A DNA stretch of 64,000 nt from Rothia sp. SD9660Na (GTDB taxonomy: Bacteria > Actinomycetota > Actinomycetes > Actinomycetales > Micrococcaceae). A program made the position numbers and the translations under genes. The notes under the pieces are model-generated. The model searched no databases. It saw only the letters and a list, made by a program, of their open reading frames with translations, and was not told the DNA's origin. Location: contig NZ_CP125946.1 in the NCBI RefSeq assembly GCF_030064065.1, forward strand, positions 372,001 to 436,000, read 5' to 3'. Numbering within the stretch: the stretch's first letter is position 1; every line of letters starts with the position of its first letter. Positions 25,759 through 33,138 of the stretch are shown one piece after another.

Positions 25759-26682
25759 ATGCACGACAGAATTGAACGGTTCGCCTCAAAAGTCAAAACA
25801 TCTCAACAGCTCAACTTCGAAGGGCTGAGCAAAAACCTCATCGGCGCTATGCACCGGCGGGGTGAACTTATTAGGCTGACGCGGGGTGTCTATGTTTCAG
25901 CTGTAGAAGGCCGGCAGTTCACGCCCGAAGAGCGGTGTATCGCTGTAACGATAGCACTCGCGATGTCTCATCGGCAGGCGGTACTCAGTCACGCATCTGC
26001 TGCGCTGATGTGGGGTGCTCCGCTCTTCGGGCTGCCCGCCAAGGTTGAGCTGTCTCTTCCCCGTTCTAACCACCGGCACCATAGCCAGGTCAGGTACCAT
26101 AGCTCCCGGTCAGACGTGTGCGAGCTGGCTCGTACGGTAGCTGGTTTTTCAGTCACAGACCCACTGACCACGATTCTCGACTGTGCTCGAACCTTACCTG
26201 TAGCTCAGGCCCTGGCAGTTACAGACTATTTTCTGCACCGTGCTCATGTAGGTTATCGAGATGTTCATGCCCGGCTCATGGGAGCTAGCGGTTATGGAAC
26301 GAGCAGTTTTTCCCTGATTGCTGAGTCGATGAGCGCTTTGACCGAGTCCCCTCTCGAATCGCTGGCAATGCTCAGAATCGTGCAGTCCAAACTCGAACGT
26401 CCTCGTCAGCAGCTGGAAATAAGAGCGTACGACGGCAGGGAGCACCGTTCAGATTTCGCCTGGGAAACTCTGAAACTCCTGTTAGAGGTCGACGGCTTAC
26501 ATAAGTACTACGGTGCCTACCGCCCGACAGAGGAGCAGCTACGTAGGGATGCCCTGCGCCAACGTTCGCTTGAACTTATGGGCTGGACGGTCGTTCGAGC
26601 CACCTGGGACGACCTCATGAACAGGCCGCAGGTCATGATTCAGCGCCTCATACATGGTGGGGTGAGGAAAATGGAACGGTGA
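25759..26682 (+). CDS. AbiEi-antitoxin-like / DUF559 (Vsr-fold nuclease-like) protein
   Basis: 307 residues from the ATG at 25759; a TTG at 25711 would add 16. The N-terminus has a winged-helix-like part (GLSKNLIGAMHRRGELIRLTRGVYV), as in type IV AbiEi antitoxins. The middle has LSHASAALMWGAPL and VTDPLTTILDCART. The C-terminus is a DUF559/Vsr-like PD-(D/E)XK domain: a first acidic position in SDFAWE, then EVDGLHKYYG, and RRDALRQRSLELMGWTVVRATWDDL. It is more AT-rich than its neighbours and sits alone, without an AbiEii toxin gene. Palindromic repeat copies 2 and 3 bracket it in opposite orientation. DNA or nucleotide-related defence activity is inferred only. Confidence 0.75.
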   Translation: MHDRIERFASKVKTSQQLNFEGLSKNLIGAMHRRGELIRLTRGVYVSAVEGRQFTPEERCIAVTIALAMSHRQAVLSHASAALMWGAPLFGLPAKVELSLPRSNHRHHSQVRYHSSRSDVCELARTVAGFSVTDPLTTILDCARTLPVAQALAVTDYFLHRAHVGYRDVHARLMGASGYGTSSFSLIAESMSALTESPLESLAMLRIVQSKLERPRQQLEIRAYDGREHRSDFAWETLKLLLEVDGLHKYYGAYRPTEEQLRRDALRQRSLELMGWTVVRATWDDLMNRPQVMIQRLIHGGVRKMER

Positions 26683-26695
26683 TTATCGAGACCTC

Positions 26696-26753
26696 TCCGC
26701 ATTTATTCTGAAAACACCGCAACTAGTTGCGGGTAAATCAGAATAAATGCGGA
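26696..26753 (-). repeat. palindromic repeat element, copy 3 (inverted)
   Basis: Perfect 15-bp arms (26697-26711 with 26738-26752, extendable one base each side) surround CCGCAACTAGTTGCGG at 26717-26732. The asymmetric spacers (GAAAACA and GTAAATC) show it is reversed relative to copies 1 and 2. Confidence 0.9.
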
Positions 26754-26816
26754 AAGGCGATGAGTGACGTGAGTTGAGTGGTGTGGAGGGCGGGCACAGC
26801 GTAGAAGGATAGACGG

Positions 26817-26875
26817 GCGGACGCCGCTACGCGCCTACCAGCCCCTTTGCGGGGAAGTGGGTGATGGGCGTCCGC
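26817..26875 (+). promoter_or_regulatory. inverted-repeat leader region upstream of purD
   Basis: GCGGACGC at 26817-26824 is repeated inverted (GCGTCCGC) at 26868-26875, closing a ~43-nt loop that contains a small hairpin-like GCCCCTTTGCGGGG. It lies 78 bp before the purD ATG and could fold as a 5'-UTR structure. No known purine riboswitch motif was recognised. Confidence 0.35.
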
Positions 26876-26952
26876 AAAAATCTATCGGCAAAAAGCGCTC
26901 AAACCGCGGTAAAAACTTCATCAAATCGTGACCTTGCCGGTAGCCTAAAAGA

Positions 26953-28233
26953 ATGAAGGTTTTGGTACTGGGCCCCGGCGGTCGTGAACACGCAATTATC
27001 CGAGCACTCCTGAAAGATCCAGCCGTTACCGAGGTGCACTCAGCTCCCGGCAACGCGGGCATCGCCCAAGACGTGCCCGTGCACGCTATCGATGCAAACA
27101 ACCCCGAGGCAGCCCTTGCGCTAGCCACCGAACTGGCCGCTGACCTGGTCGTCATCGGCCCTGAGGCTCCTCTGGTTGCTGGTGTCTCAGACACCCTGCG
27201 CGATGCTGGCTTCCCCGTCTTTGGCCCTTCCAAGCCCGCTGCCCTGCTCGAGGGCTCCAAGGCTTTCGCCAAGGAAGTCATGGCCAGTGCCAATGTACCC
27301 ACCGCTATGGCTAAGGTCGCCACCAACCGCGAAGAAGCAGAAACCGCTCTCGCTACCTTTGGTGCCCCCTACGTCGTGAAAGACGACGGCCTAGCAGCAG
27401 GTAAGGGCGTCGTTGTCACCGGAGATTTTGATGCTGCCCTGGCCCATGCTGAATCCTGCTTTGCAGCTGGCGGTAGCGTTGTCATTGAAGAGTACCTCGA
27501 CGGTCCCGAGGTCTCCCTTTTCGTCATCTCAGACGGCAGCACCTGCCTGCCCCTCTCACCCGCCCAGGACTTCAAGCGCATCTTCGACAACGACGAAGGT
27601 CCCAACACCGGTGGCATGGGTGCCTACACCCCCCTGCCCTGGCTACCCGAAGGTTTTGTCGAAGAGATCATTGAGCGTGTCGCCCAGCCCACCGTTGATG
27701 AAATGGCCCGCCGCGGCACCCCCTTTGTTGGCGTGCTCTACTGCGGTCTGGCAGCTACCTCCCGCGGCATCCGAGTGATCGAATTCAACGCCCGCTTTGG
27801 CGACCCCGAAACCCAGGCAGTGCTTGCCCGCCTGCGCACCCCGCTGGGCGGCGTCCTTCTGGCAGCGGCCAAGGGCGAACTGCCCGCCGACCTTGCTCTT
27901 GACTGGGACCCCCGCACCGCCGTTGACGTGGTCATGGCAGCAGAGAACTACCCCGATACTCCCCGCAAGGGCGATGCCATCACCGGCCTGGACGCCGCCA
28001 ACCAGCGCGAGAACGTGCACGTTGACCACGCAGGTACCGCCCTCGACGGCGAAGAGATCGTCACCGCCGGTGGCCGTGTGCTGGCTGTCGTCGCCCTGGG
28101 CGAGAACCTCACCGAAGCCCGCGAGGCTGCCTACGCCGGCGTGCGCGACATTACCTGGAAGGGCGCCCAGTACCGTTCAGACATTGCGCTCGCCGCCGCC
28201 GAGAATCGTATTCAGATTCCCGCCCAGAACTAA
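26953..28233 (+). CDS. purD: phosphoribosylamine-glycine ligase (GAR synthetase)
   Basis: 426 residues, the normal length. It opens with MKVLVLGPGGREHAI and contains GLAAGKGVVVTGDFDAAL (ATP-grasp nucleotide loop), GPEVSLFVISDG, GGMGAYTPLPW and IEFNARFGDPETQ (metal ligands). It joins phosphoribosylamine to glycine using ATP, purine step 2. Codon use is typical of the window. It is separated from purC by a strong hairpin, so the pair may be only partly co-transcribed. Confidence 0.97.
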   Translation: MKVLVLGPGGREHAIIRALLKDPAVTEVHSAPGNAGIAQDVPVHAIDANNPEAALALATELAADLVVIGPEAPLVAGVSDTLRDAGFPVFGPSKPAALLEGSKAFAKEVMASANVPTAMAKVATNREEAETALATFGAPYVVKDDGLAAGKGVVVTGDFDAALAHAESCFAAGGSVVIEEYLDGPEVSLFVISDGSTCLPLSPAQDFKRIFDNDEGPNTGGMGAYTPLPWLPEGFVEEIIERVAQPTVDEMARRGTPFVGVLYCGLAATSRGIRVIEFNARFGDPETQAVLARLRTPLGGVLLAAAKGELPADLALDWDPRTAVDVVMAAENYPDTPRKGDAITGLDAANQRENVHVDHAGTALDGEEIVTAGGRVLAVVALGENLTEAREAAYAGVRDITWKGAQYRSDIALAAAENRIQIPAQN

Positions 28234-28240
28234 CCTCCCC

Positions 28241-28279
28241 GTGACTGCCCACCGTACCCCGTGTGGGCAGTCACTTTTC
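28241..28279 (+). terminator. terminator or attenuator between purD and purC
   Basis: A perfect 12-bp stem GTGACTGCCCAC (28241-28252) pairs with GTGGGCAGTCAC (28263-28274), followed by TTTTCT. It lies 41 bp before the purC ATG. Confidence 0.85.
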
Positions 28280-28319
28280 TATCACCTCACAGCCCACCTG
28301 CACACCCCAGGAGAAAATC

Positions 28320-29246
28320 ATGAGCCATACCCCCGTAGACATTCCCGGCTGGAAGCACGTATATTCCGGCAAGGTCCGTGACCTCTATATTCCCGATGAG
28401 GATACCCAGGACGTTACCGGCCTGAACGTGAAGGACGACGCCGAACTGCGTGCCGGCTCCGTGATGGTGGTTGCCACCGACCGCATCAGCGCCTTCGACC
28501 AGGTGCTTCCCACCGAGATTCCCGATAAGGGCAAGATTCTGACCCAGATGTCCCTCTGGTGGTTTGAGCAGCTCAAGGGGGTGCCCAACCACGTGCTGTC
28601 TACCGACGTACCCGAGGTGGTAGCAGGCCGCGCCATGATCTGTAAGTCTCTGAACATGTTCCCGGTTGAGTGCATCGTGCGCGGCTACCTGACCGGCTCG
28701 GGCCTGGCCTCTTACCGCAAGACCGGTAAGGTCAACGAGTTTGAGCTGCCCGCCGGTCTGGTGGACGGCTCCCGCCTGGAGCCCGCCCTCTTCGCTCCTA
28801 CCGGCAAGGCAGAGGTGGGGGAGCACGATGAGCCCATCACCCGTGAAGAGCTGGACGCTGAGGTGGGGGAGGCTATCGCCGACCGCCTGCAGGAGCTGAC
28901 CCTCTACGTTTACGAAACCGCCGAGAAGATTGCCCGTGAACGCGGTATTATTCTGGCTGATACCAAGATTGAGTTCGGTACCGACTCCTACCGCGGTGAA
29001 ATTACCCTGGGCGACGAGGTCCTGACCCCCGATTCCTCCCGTTTCTGGGATGCTAATGACTATGAGCCCGGCCGCGCCCAGGCATCCTTCGATAAGCAGT
29101 ATGTGCGGGACTGGCTCAAGAGCGAGGAGTCGGGCTGGGACGGCACCGGCCCTGTGCCTGAGCTCCCTGCCGAGGTCGTAGAGAAGACCCGTGCCCGCTA
29201 CGTTGAGGCCTACGAGCGTCTAACCGGTCAGACCTTCCAGGCCTAG
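28320..29246 (+). CDS. purC: phosphoribosylaminoimidazole-succinocarboxamide synthase (SAICAR synthase)
   Basis: 308 residues from the ATG at 28320 behind AGGAGAAAATC; an in-frame extension to 28263 crosses the terminator and is rejected. Signatures are YSGKVRDLYIPD, VVATDRISAFD, VECIVRGYLTGSGLASY (the family VECI/VRGY motif), LADTKIEFG and TPDSSRFWDA. It is the long yeast-like form common in actinobacteria. It joins CAIR and aspartate with ATP (purine step 8). Its stop overlaps the convergent regulator gene by four bases. Confidence 0.97.
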   Translation: MSHTPVDIPGWKHVYSGKVRDLYIPDEDTQDVTGLNVKDDAELRAGSVMVVATDRISAFDQVLPTEIPDKGKILTQMSLWWFEQLKGVPNHVLSTDVPEVVAGRAMICKSLNMFPVECIVRGYLTGSGLASYRKTGKVNEFELPAGLVDGSRLEPALFAPTGKAEVGEHDEPITREELDAEVGEAIADRLQELTLYVYETAEKIARERGIILADTKIEFGTDSYRGEITLGDEVLTPDSSRFWDANDYEPGRAQASFDKQYVRDWLKSEESGWDGTGPVPELPAEVVEKTRARYVEAYERLTGQTFQA

Positions 29247-30001
29247 ACCTGCCCATCGCGCACCTTCTGGTGGTACTCGTAATGGGCGGCCCCGATTTCT
29301 GAGAGGGCGTAGAACCAACGAATGTGCTCAGCGACTGTTCGCTGGGCACGTTCTGCATCTCCGGCAATAACCGCCGCGTAGATGGCCCGGTGCTGCTCTT
29401 GGAGTTCCCGTTTGGTTGCTTCCCAGTCGTCGAGGTAGGGCACGGCCTCCTGCACGTAGCCCACGGTTGCTAGGTGCAGGGAGTCGATAACGGTATCCAT
29501 CACGATGTTCCCACCGAGTGACGATATTTCGTAGTGGAAGCGGGTGTCGCAGAAGTGGAAGCGGTCGTCGCTAATATCTGAGTGGTCCATTTCTTCGAGG
29601 TACTGCCGGGCGGTGGCGAGGGACGCGGCGTGTTCGGGCTGGTGGGCTACATCGGCGGCACGCGCGGCAGCTTCGCCTTCGAGCAGGACGCGGGTGCTCA
29701 CGATATCTGCGACCGGCAGGGTGCGGGTGGCGATGTGCATGCGCAGGGCCCAGCCGAGGGCGTCCGAGGGTTCCGAGACCACGACAGCGCCGGCCTTGGG
29801 GCCTGAGCCCACACCTGACCGAATGAGCCCCACTGCGGAGAGAATGCGCAGGGCTTCGCGTACCGAGGCCCGGGAGATGCCGTATTCCTCTGCCAGGGAG
29901 CGCTCACCGGGCAGGCGGTCGCCGACGCGCAGCTGGCCGTGGCGCAACCGGTGTTCGATGGACTCGAGCAGGGCGGTATAGGTGGGCTCTTTTTCTTTCA
30001 C
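29243..30001 (-). CDS. FadR/GntR-family regulator, probable L-lactate regulator (LldR/LutR-like)
   Basis: 252 residues from a GTG at 30001. The winged helix-turn-helix is at 10-75 (GDRLPGERSLAEEYGISRAS). A C-terminal FCD domain carries the metal-binding residues typical of the family (D-x3-H in CDTRFHYEIS; His in EHIRWFYAL). FadR-type regulators with FCD domains control carboxylate use. It is adjacent to the lactate permease and lutABC, whose promoters carry two TGGTCAGACC(A/G) sites of the kind FadR-type proteins bind. Derepression by L-lactate is therefore likely but inferred. Confidence 0.88.
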   Translation of the reverse strand: MKEKEPTYTALLESIEHRLRHGQLRVGDRLPGERSLAEEYGISRASVREALRILSAVGLIRSGVGSGPKAGAVVVSEPSDALGWALRMHIATRTLPVADIVSTRVLLEGEAAARAADVAHQPEHAASLATARQYLEEMDHSDISDDRFHFCDTRFHYEISSLGGNIVMDTVIDSLHLATVGYVQEAVPYLDDWEATKRELQEQHRAIYAAVIAGDAERAQRTVAEHIRWFYALSEIGAAHYEYHQKVRDGQV

Positions 30002-30047
30002 GCGCTATCTTTCAGGTGGGGTAGGTACATAGACAAGGTATAGGTAA

Positions 30048-30096
30048 GGGCGGTGCAGTTCCAACGTGTGTTACGTGGGACTGCACCGCCCTTTGT
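30048..30096. terminator. hairpin between lldP and the regulator gene
   Basis: A 15-bp stem (30048-30062 with 30077-30091) has an inner ACGT/ACGT pair. T runs are weak on either side (CCTTTG; CCTTACC). It probably terminates lldP transcripts or stabilises them. Confidence 0.55.
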
Positions 30097-30125
30097 GTGC
30101 CTAGATTATAGATGTGAACCTGTGA

Positions 30126-31820
30126 TTAGTGGCCGGTGAGGTAGGGCTCAACCAGTAGGCTGGAGAGAACGGTTGCCTGGAGGAAGACCAGAGCACAGAC
30201 GGCCAGCAGCAGGATGAAGGACCAGCCGAGAACTGCCTTGAAGATTTCGGACTCCTTGCCTTCCATGTTGACCGAGGTGGCCGCGATGGCGAGGGACTGG
30301 GGTGAAATCATCTTGCCGACTACACCACCGGTGGTGTTAGCTGCCAGCATGAGTTCGGGGTGGGCACCGGTCATGCCGCCTTCTTGCAGGTGCTCAGCGG
30401 CGGTGACCTGGAGTTTGGAGAAGAGGGCGTTGGCTGAGGTGTCGGAGCCGGTGACGGCGGTGCCGACCCAGCCGAGGACGGGTGCCAGGAAGGCGTAGGC
30501 TACGCCGAGGGAGGCGACGTATTCACCGATGGCAACGGTCTGGCCGGAGTAGTTCATGACGAAGGCCAGGGCTAGAACCAGGGCGATGGTGGCAGCTGAC
30601 CAGCGCATCTTGTAGGCTACGGCGCCGATTTCCTTGAAAGCGTCAGCGATGGAGAGCTTGTACTTGCCGTTTTCGTTGAAGATGGCGTAGAGGATGGCAA
30701 CCAGGATGCCGGAGATCAGCAGGTAGGTGCCGGGGTTGCCGAGCCATGCCCACTTGTAGACGGTGTCTACTGCGGTGCCGTCCGCCTTGAGCAGACGTTC
30801 AGAGAGTAGAGGCATATCGAACTTGACGACGGTGGTCTTGAGCCAGTTGACCAGCGGGGTGTAGAGGTTTGCAACACCGAAGATGATGACAACGACCAGG
30901 TAGGGCATGAGGGCCATCCAGATGCGGCGGCCGGGCAGGTGCTCAACTTCGAGGGGGGCGGTGATGCCGTAGCGTTCGCGCACGCCCTCAACGCCGCGGG
31001 GCTTGACAAAGCGCAGGAAGACAACGGCTGCTGCGATGGAGACGATGCAGGCTACGACGTCGGTGAGCTGGTAGACGAAGTAGGTTGCTGCCCACCACTG
31101 GGCGATAGAGAAGGAGGCGCCGATGACGGCTGCGTGCATCCAAGCGTCCTTGAGGCCCTTGACGCCGTCGAGGATCCAGAGCAGGATGAAGGGCACGAAG
31201 AAGGCGATGAAGGGGGCCTGGTGGCCGACGAGGGCGGCGATGACGGCTGCGTCCTTGCCGCCGACTTCACCGGCGGTGGTGATGGGGATAGCGACGGCGC
31301 CGAAGGCTACGGGGGCGGTGTTGGCGATGAGGACGGTGGTAGCTGCCTTGAGGGGCTTGACGCCGAGGGCCAAGATCATGGTTGCGGTAATAGCAACGGG
31401 GGCGCCGAAGCCTGCGAGTGCTTCGAGCAGGCCGCCGAAGCAGAAGGCGATGAGGATGGCCTGGATACGTAGGTCGCCGCCGCCGATGAGGTCGAAGGTG
31501 CGGCGCAGGTCTTCAAAGCGGCCGGAGAGTACGGTGACCTGGTAGAACCAGATGGCCATGAGGATAACCCAGACGATGGGGAAGAGGCCGTAGATGCCGC
31601 CGCGGAAGGCAGACATGCCAGCGAGATCCCAGGGCATGCCGAAGCCGAAGATAGCAACGAGCAGGGCGACCAGCAGGGAGACGAGGCCTGCGACGTGAGC
31701 GCGGGCCTTGAGGCCGAGCAGCATGATAAAGAATGCCAACAGCGGCAGGGTGGAGACCAGGGCGCTGAGCGCGAGGCTTCCTCCTACGGCGTCGGTTACA
31801 GCGGTGTAGGTATTTTCCAC
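30126..31820 (-). CDS. lldP: L-lactate permease (LctP family)
   Basis: 564 residues from a GTG with AAGGAG before it. About 13 membrane segments. Family motifs are SAFRGGIYGLFPIVWVI, FGGLLEALAGFGAPVAIT and TGSDTSANALFSKLQ near the C-terminus. It imports L-lactate (also D-lactate/glycolate in relatives) with protons. It is divergent from lutABC across a 516-bp regulatory region and followed by the FadR-type regulator gene on the same strand. Confidence 0.95.
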   Translation of the reverse strand: MENTYTAVTDAVGGSLALSALVSTLPLLAFFIMLLGLKARAHVAGLVSLLVALLVAIFGFGMPWDLAGMSAFRGGIYGLFPIVWVILMAIWFYQVTVLSGRFEDLRRTFDLIGGGDLRIQAILIAFCFGGLLEALAGFGAPVAITATMILALGVKPLKAATTVLIANTAPVAFGAVAIPITTAGEVGGKDAAVIAALVGHQAPFIAFFVPFILLWILDGVKGLKDAWMHAAVIGASFSIAQWWAATYFVYQLTDVVACIVSIAAAVVFLRFVKPRGVEGVRERYGITAPLEVEHLPGRRIWMALMPYLVVVIIFGVANLYTPLVNWLKTTVVKFDMPLLSERLLKADGTAVDTVYKWAWLGNPGTYLLISGILVAILYAIFNENGKYKLSIADAFKEIGAVAYKMRWSAATIALVLALAFVMNYSGQTVAIGEYVASLGVAYAFLAPVLGWVGTAVTGSDTSANALFSKLQVTAAEHLQEGGMTGAHPELMLAANTTGGVVGKMISPQSLAIAATSVNMEGKESEIFKAVLGWSFILLLAVCALVFLQATVLSSLLVEPYLTGH

Positions 31821-31904
31821 CGTATTCTCCTTAGTGATGTGTGGTATGGCTGGGCGTCACATCTGTGGGGCACTGAGCCAAAAAATATGAGGCCTAACCT
31901 CCTG

Positions 31905-31915
31905 TGGTCAGACCA
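31905..31915 (-). promoter_or_regulatory. FadR-type operator at the lldP side
   Basis: A perfect dyad TGGTC-A-GACCA, matching the TGGTCnGACCA pattern of FadR/GntR-type operators, 90 bp upstream of the lldP start. Confidence 0.75.
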
Positions 31916-32125
31916 TTGTTTTTCGAGGTCTACGTTACATGAGATGGTTCACTTTCGCCAAGCTGTGGCCGCATCTATGTGCGGTATTTTTTTATCTCCT
32001 GTGGTTTTGTGGGTTTTTCGGGGTTTTTGGGTGTGATCTTGTGTTGGTATGTGCCTACTTGTGTGGCTCTTGGGGCGCGCAGGCGCTCGTGGCGAGGGAG
32101 CAGAGTTCTTTCAGCTTTCTTTATG

Positions 32126-32136
32126 TGGTCAGACCG
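32126..32136 (+). promoter_or_regulatory. FadR-type operator at the lutABC side
   Basis: TGGTC-A-GACCG is identical to the first site except at the last base, and shares the preceding TG (TGTGGTCAGACC). It lies 200 bp upstream of lutA next to an AT-rich segment. Confidence 0.7.
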
Positions 32137-32336
32137 TTAGATTATTTGCATAAGAAAATATGCTCTATTTAAAGTATCGAAACACCGACCCCATCGTGTT
32201 AAATGGGGGAGTAGGAAAAAATCTAACAGGCACCCCGCCCGCCCTTCCTCTCCCACCCGGCCACCGGCGTCCGCGCCCCTGAACCGGTGAGGAAGATGCG
32301 GGCTGCCCATGCCGCACAGAAGAAGAGAGAACCAAC

Positions 32337-33134
32337 ATGCGTGTCGCACTGTTTTCAACGTGCATCGTCGACGCAATGTACCCCAAGGTAGCTAAGGCTA
32401 CCGTTGACATCCTGGAGCGTCTCGGCCACGAGGTCGTCTTCCCACAGGGCCAGACCTGCTGCTCCCAGATGCACGTCAACTCGGGCTACTTCGACGACGC
32501 CTACCCCATTGTTAAAACCCACGTACAGGCCTTTGAAGAATGGGACTTTGACGCGATCGTTGCGCCCTCAGGCTCCTGCGTTGCCTCTCTCGGCCACCAG
32601 CAGCCCATGATCGCAGAGCGGGTAGGCGACGACGCCACCGCACGCGCTGCCGCCTCACTGGCTGCCCGCTCCTTCGAGCTCTCCCAGTTCCTCATCGACG
32701 TCTGCGGCATCACCAATGCAGCAGAACAGCTGGGCTCCTACTTCCCCGAGAAGGTCACCTACCACTCCTCCTGCCACGGCATGCGCCTGCTGGGTCTGGG
32801 CACCCGCCAGGAAGATCTGATCCGCACCGTTGAGGGCCTGGAATACACCCAGATTGATGGTCTTGACCAGTGCTGCGGCTTCGGTGGAACCTTCTCCTTC
32901 AAGAACGCAGACACCTCCGGCGCCATGGTTGCCGACAAGGTAGAGAATATCGAAGCAACCGGCGCATCAATCTGCACCGGTGGCGACTCCTCCTGCCTGA
33001 TGAACATCGGCGGCGCCCTCTCCCGCAAGAACTCACCCGTACAGACCGTACACTTCGCCGAGATTCTTGCATCCACCAAGGAAAACCCGCTCAAGGTCAC
33101 CGGCCCTGTAGCTGTTACCGCAGGAGGTAAGTAA
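32337..33134 (+). CDS. lutA: LutA, lactate-utilisation Fe-S (CCG-domain) protein
   Basis: 265 residues. It contains two CCG domains with cysteine motifs TCCSQMHVNSGY near 41, SSCHGMR near 143, QCCGFGGTFS near 180 and CTGGDSSCLMNIGG near 213. Such domains bind Fe-S or flavin/quinone-linked centres, as in glycolate oxidase GlpC/GlcF. With LutB and LutC it oxidises L-lactate to pyruvate at the membrane. It is first in lutABC; the ribosome site is AGAGAG. Confidence 0.95.
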   Translation: MRVALFSTCIVDAMYPKVAKATVDILERLGHEVVFPQGQTCCSQMHVNSGYFDDAYPIVKTHVQAFEEWDFDAIVAPSGSCVASLGHQQPMIAERVGDDATARAAASLAARSFELSQFLIDVCGITNAAEQLGSYFPEKVTYHSSCHGMRLLGLGTRQEDLIRTVEGLEYTQIDGLDQCCGFGGTFSFKNADTSGAMVADKVENIEATGASICTGGDSSCLMNIGGALSRKNSPVQTVHFAEILASTKENPLKVTGPVAVTAGGK

Positions 33135-33138
33135 AGCC

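Larger units (their letters stand above)
31821..32336. promoter_or_regulatory. 516-bp divergent lldP / lutABC control region
   Basis: No credible gene. The region holds two near-identical operators (31905-31915 and 32126-32136), a T/G-rich low-complexity segment (~31990-32050) and AT-rich stretches suitable for promoters near 32140-32180. A GCGTCCGC octamer lies at 32267. Confidence 0.6.

Noticed and set aside
31939..32172. 77-codon hydrophobic frame in the lldP-lutA gap
   Set aside because: It comes from T/G-rich promoter DNA, has no ribosome site, and overlaps the second operator.
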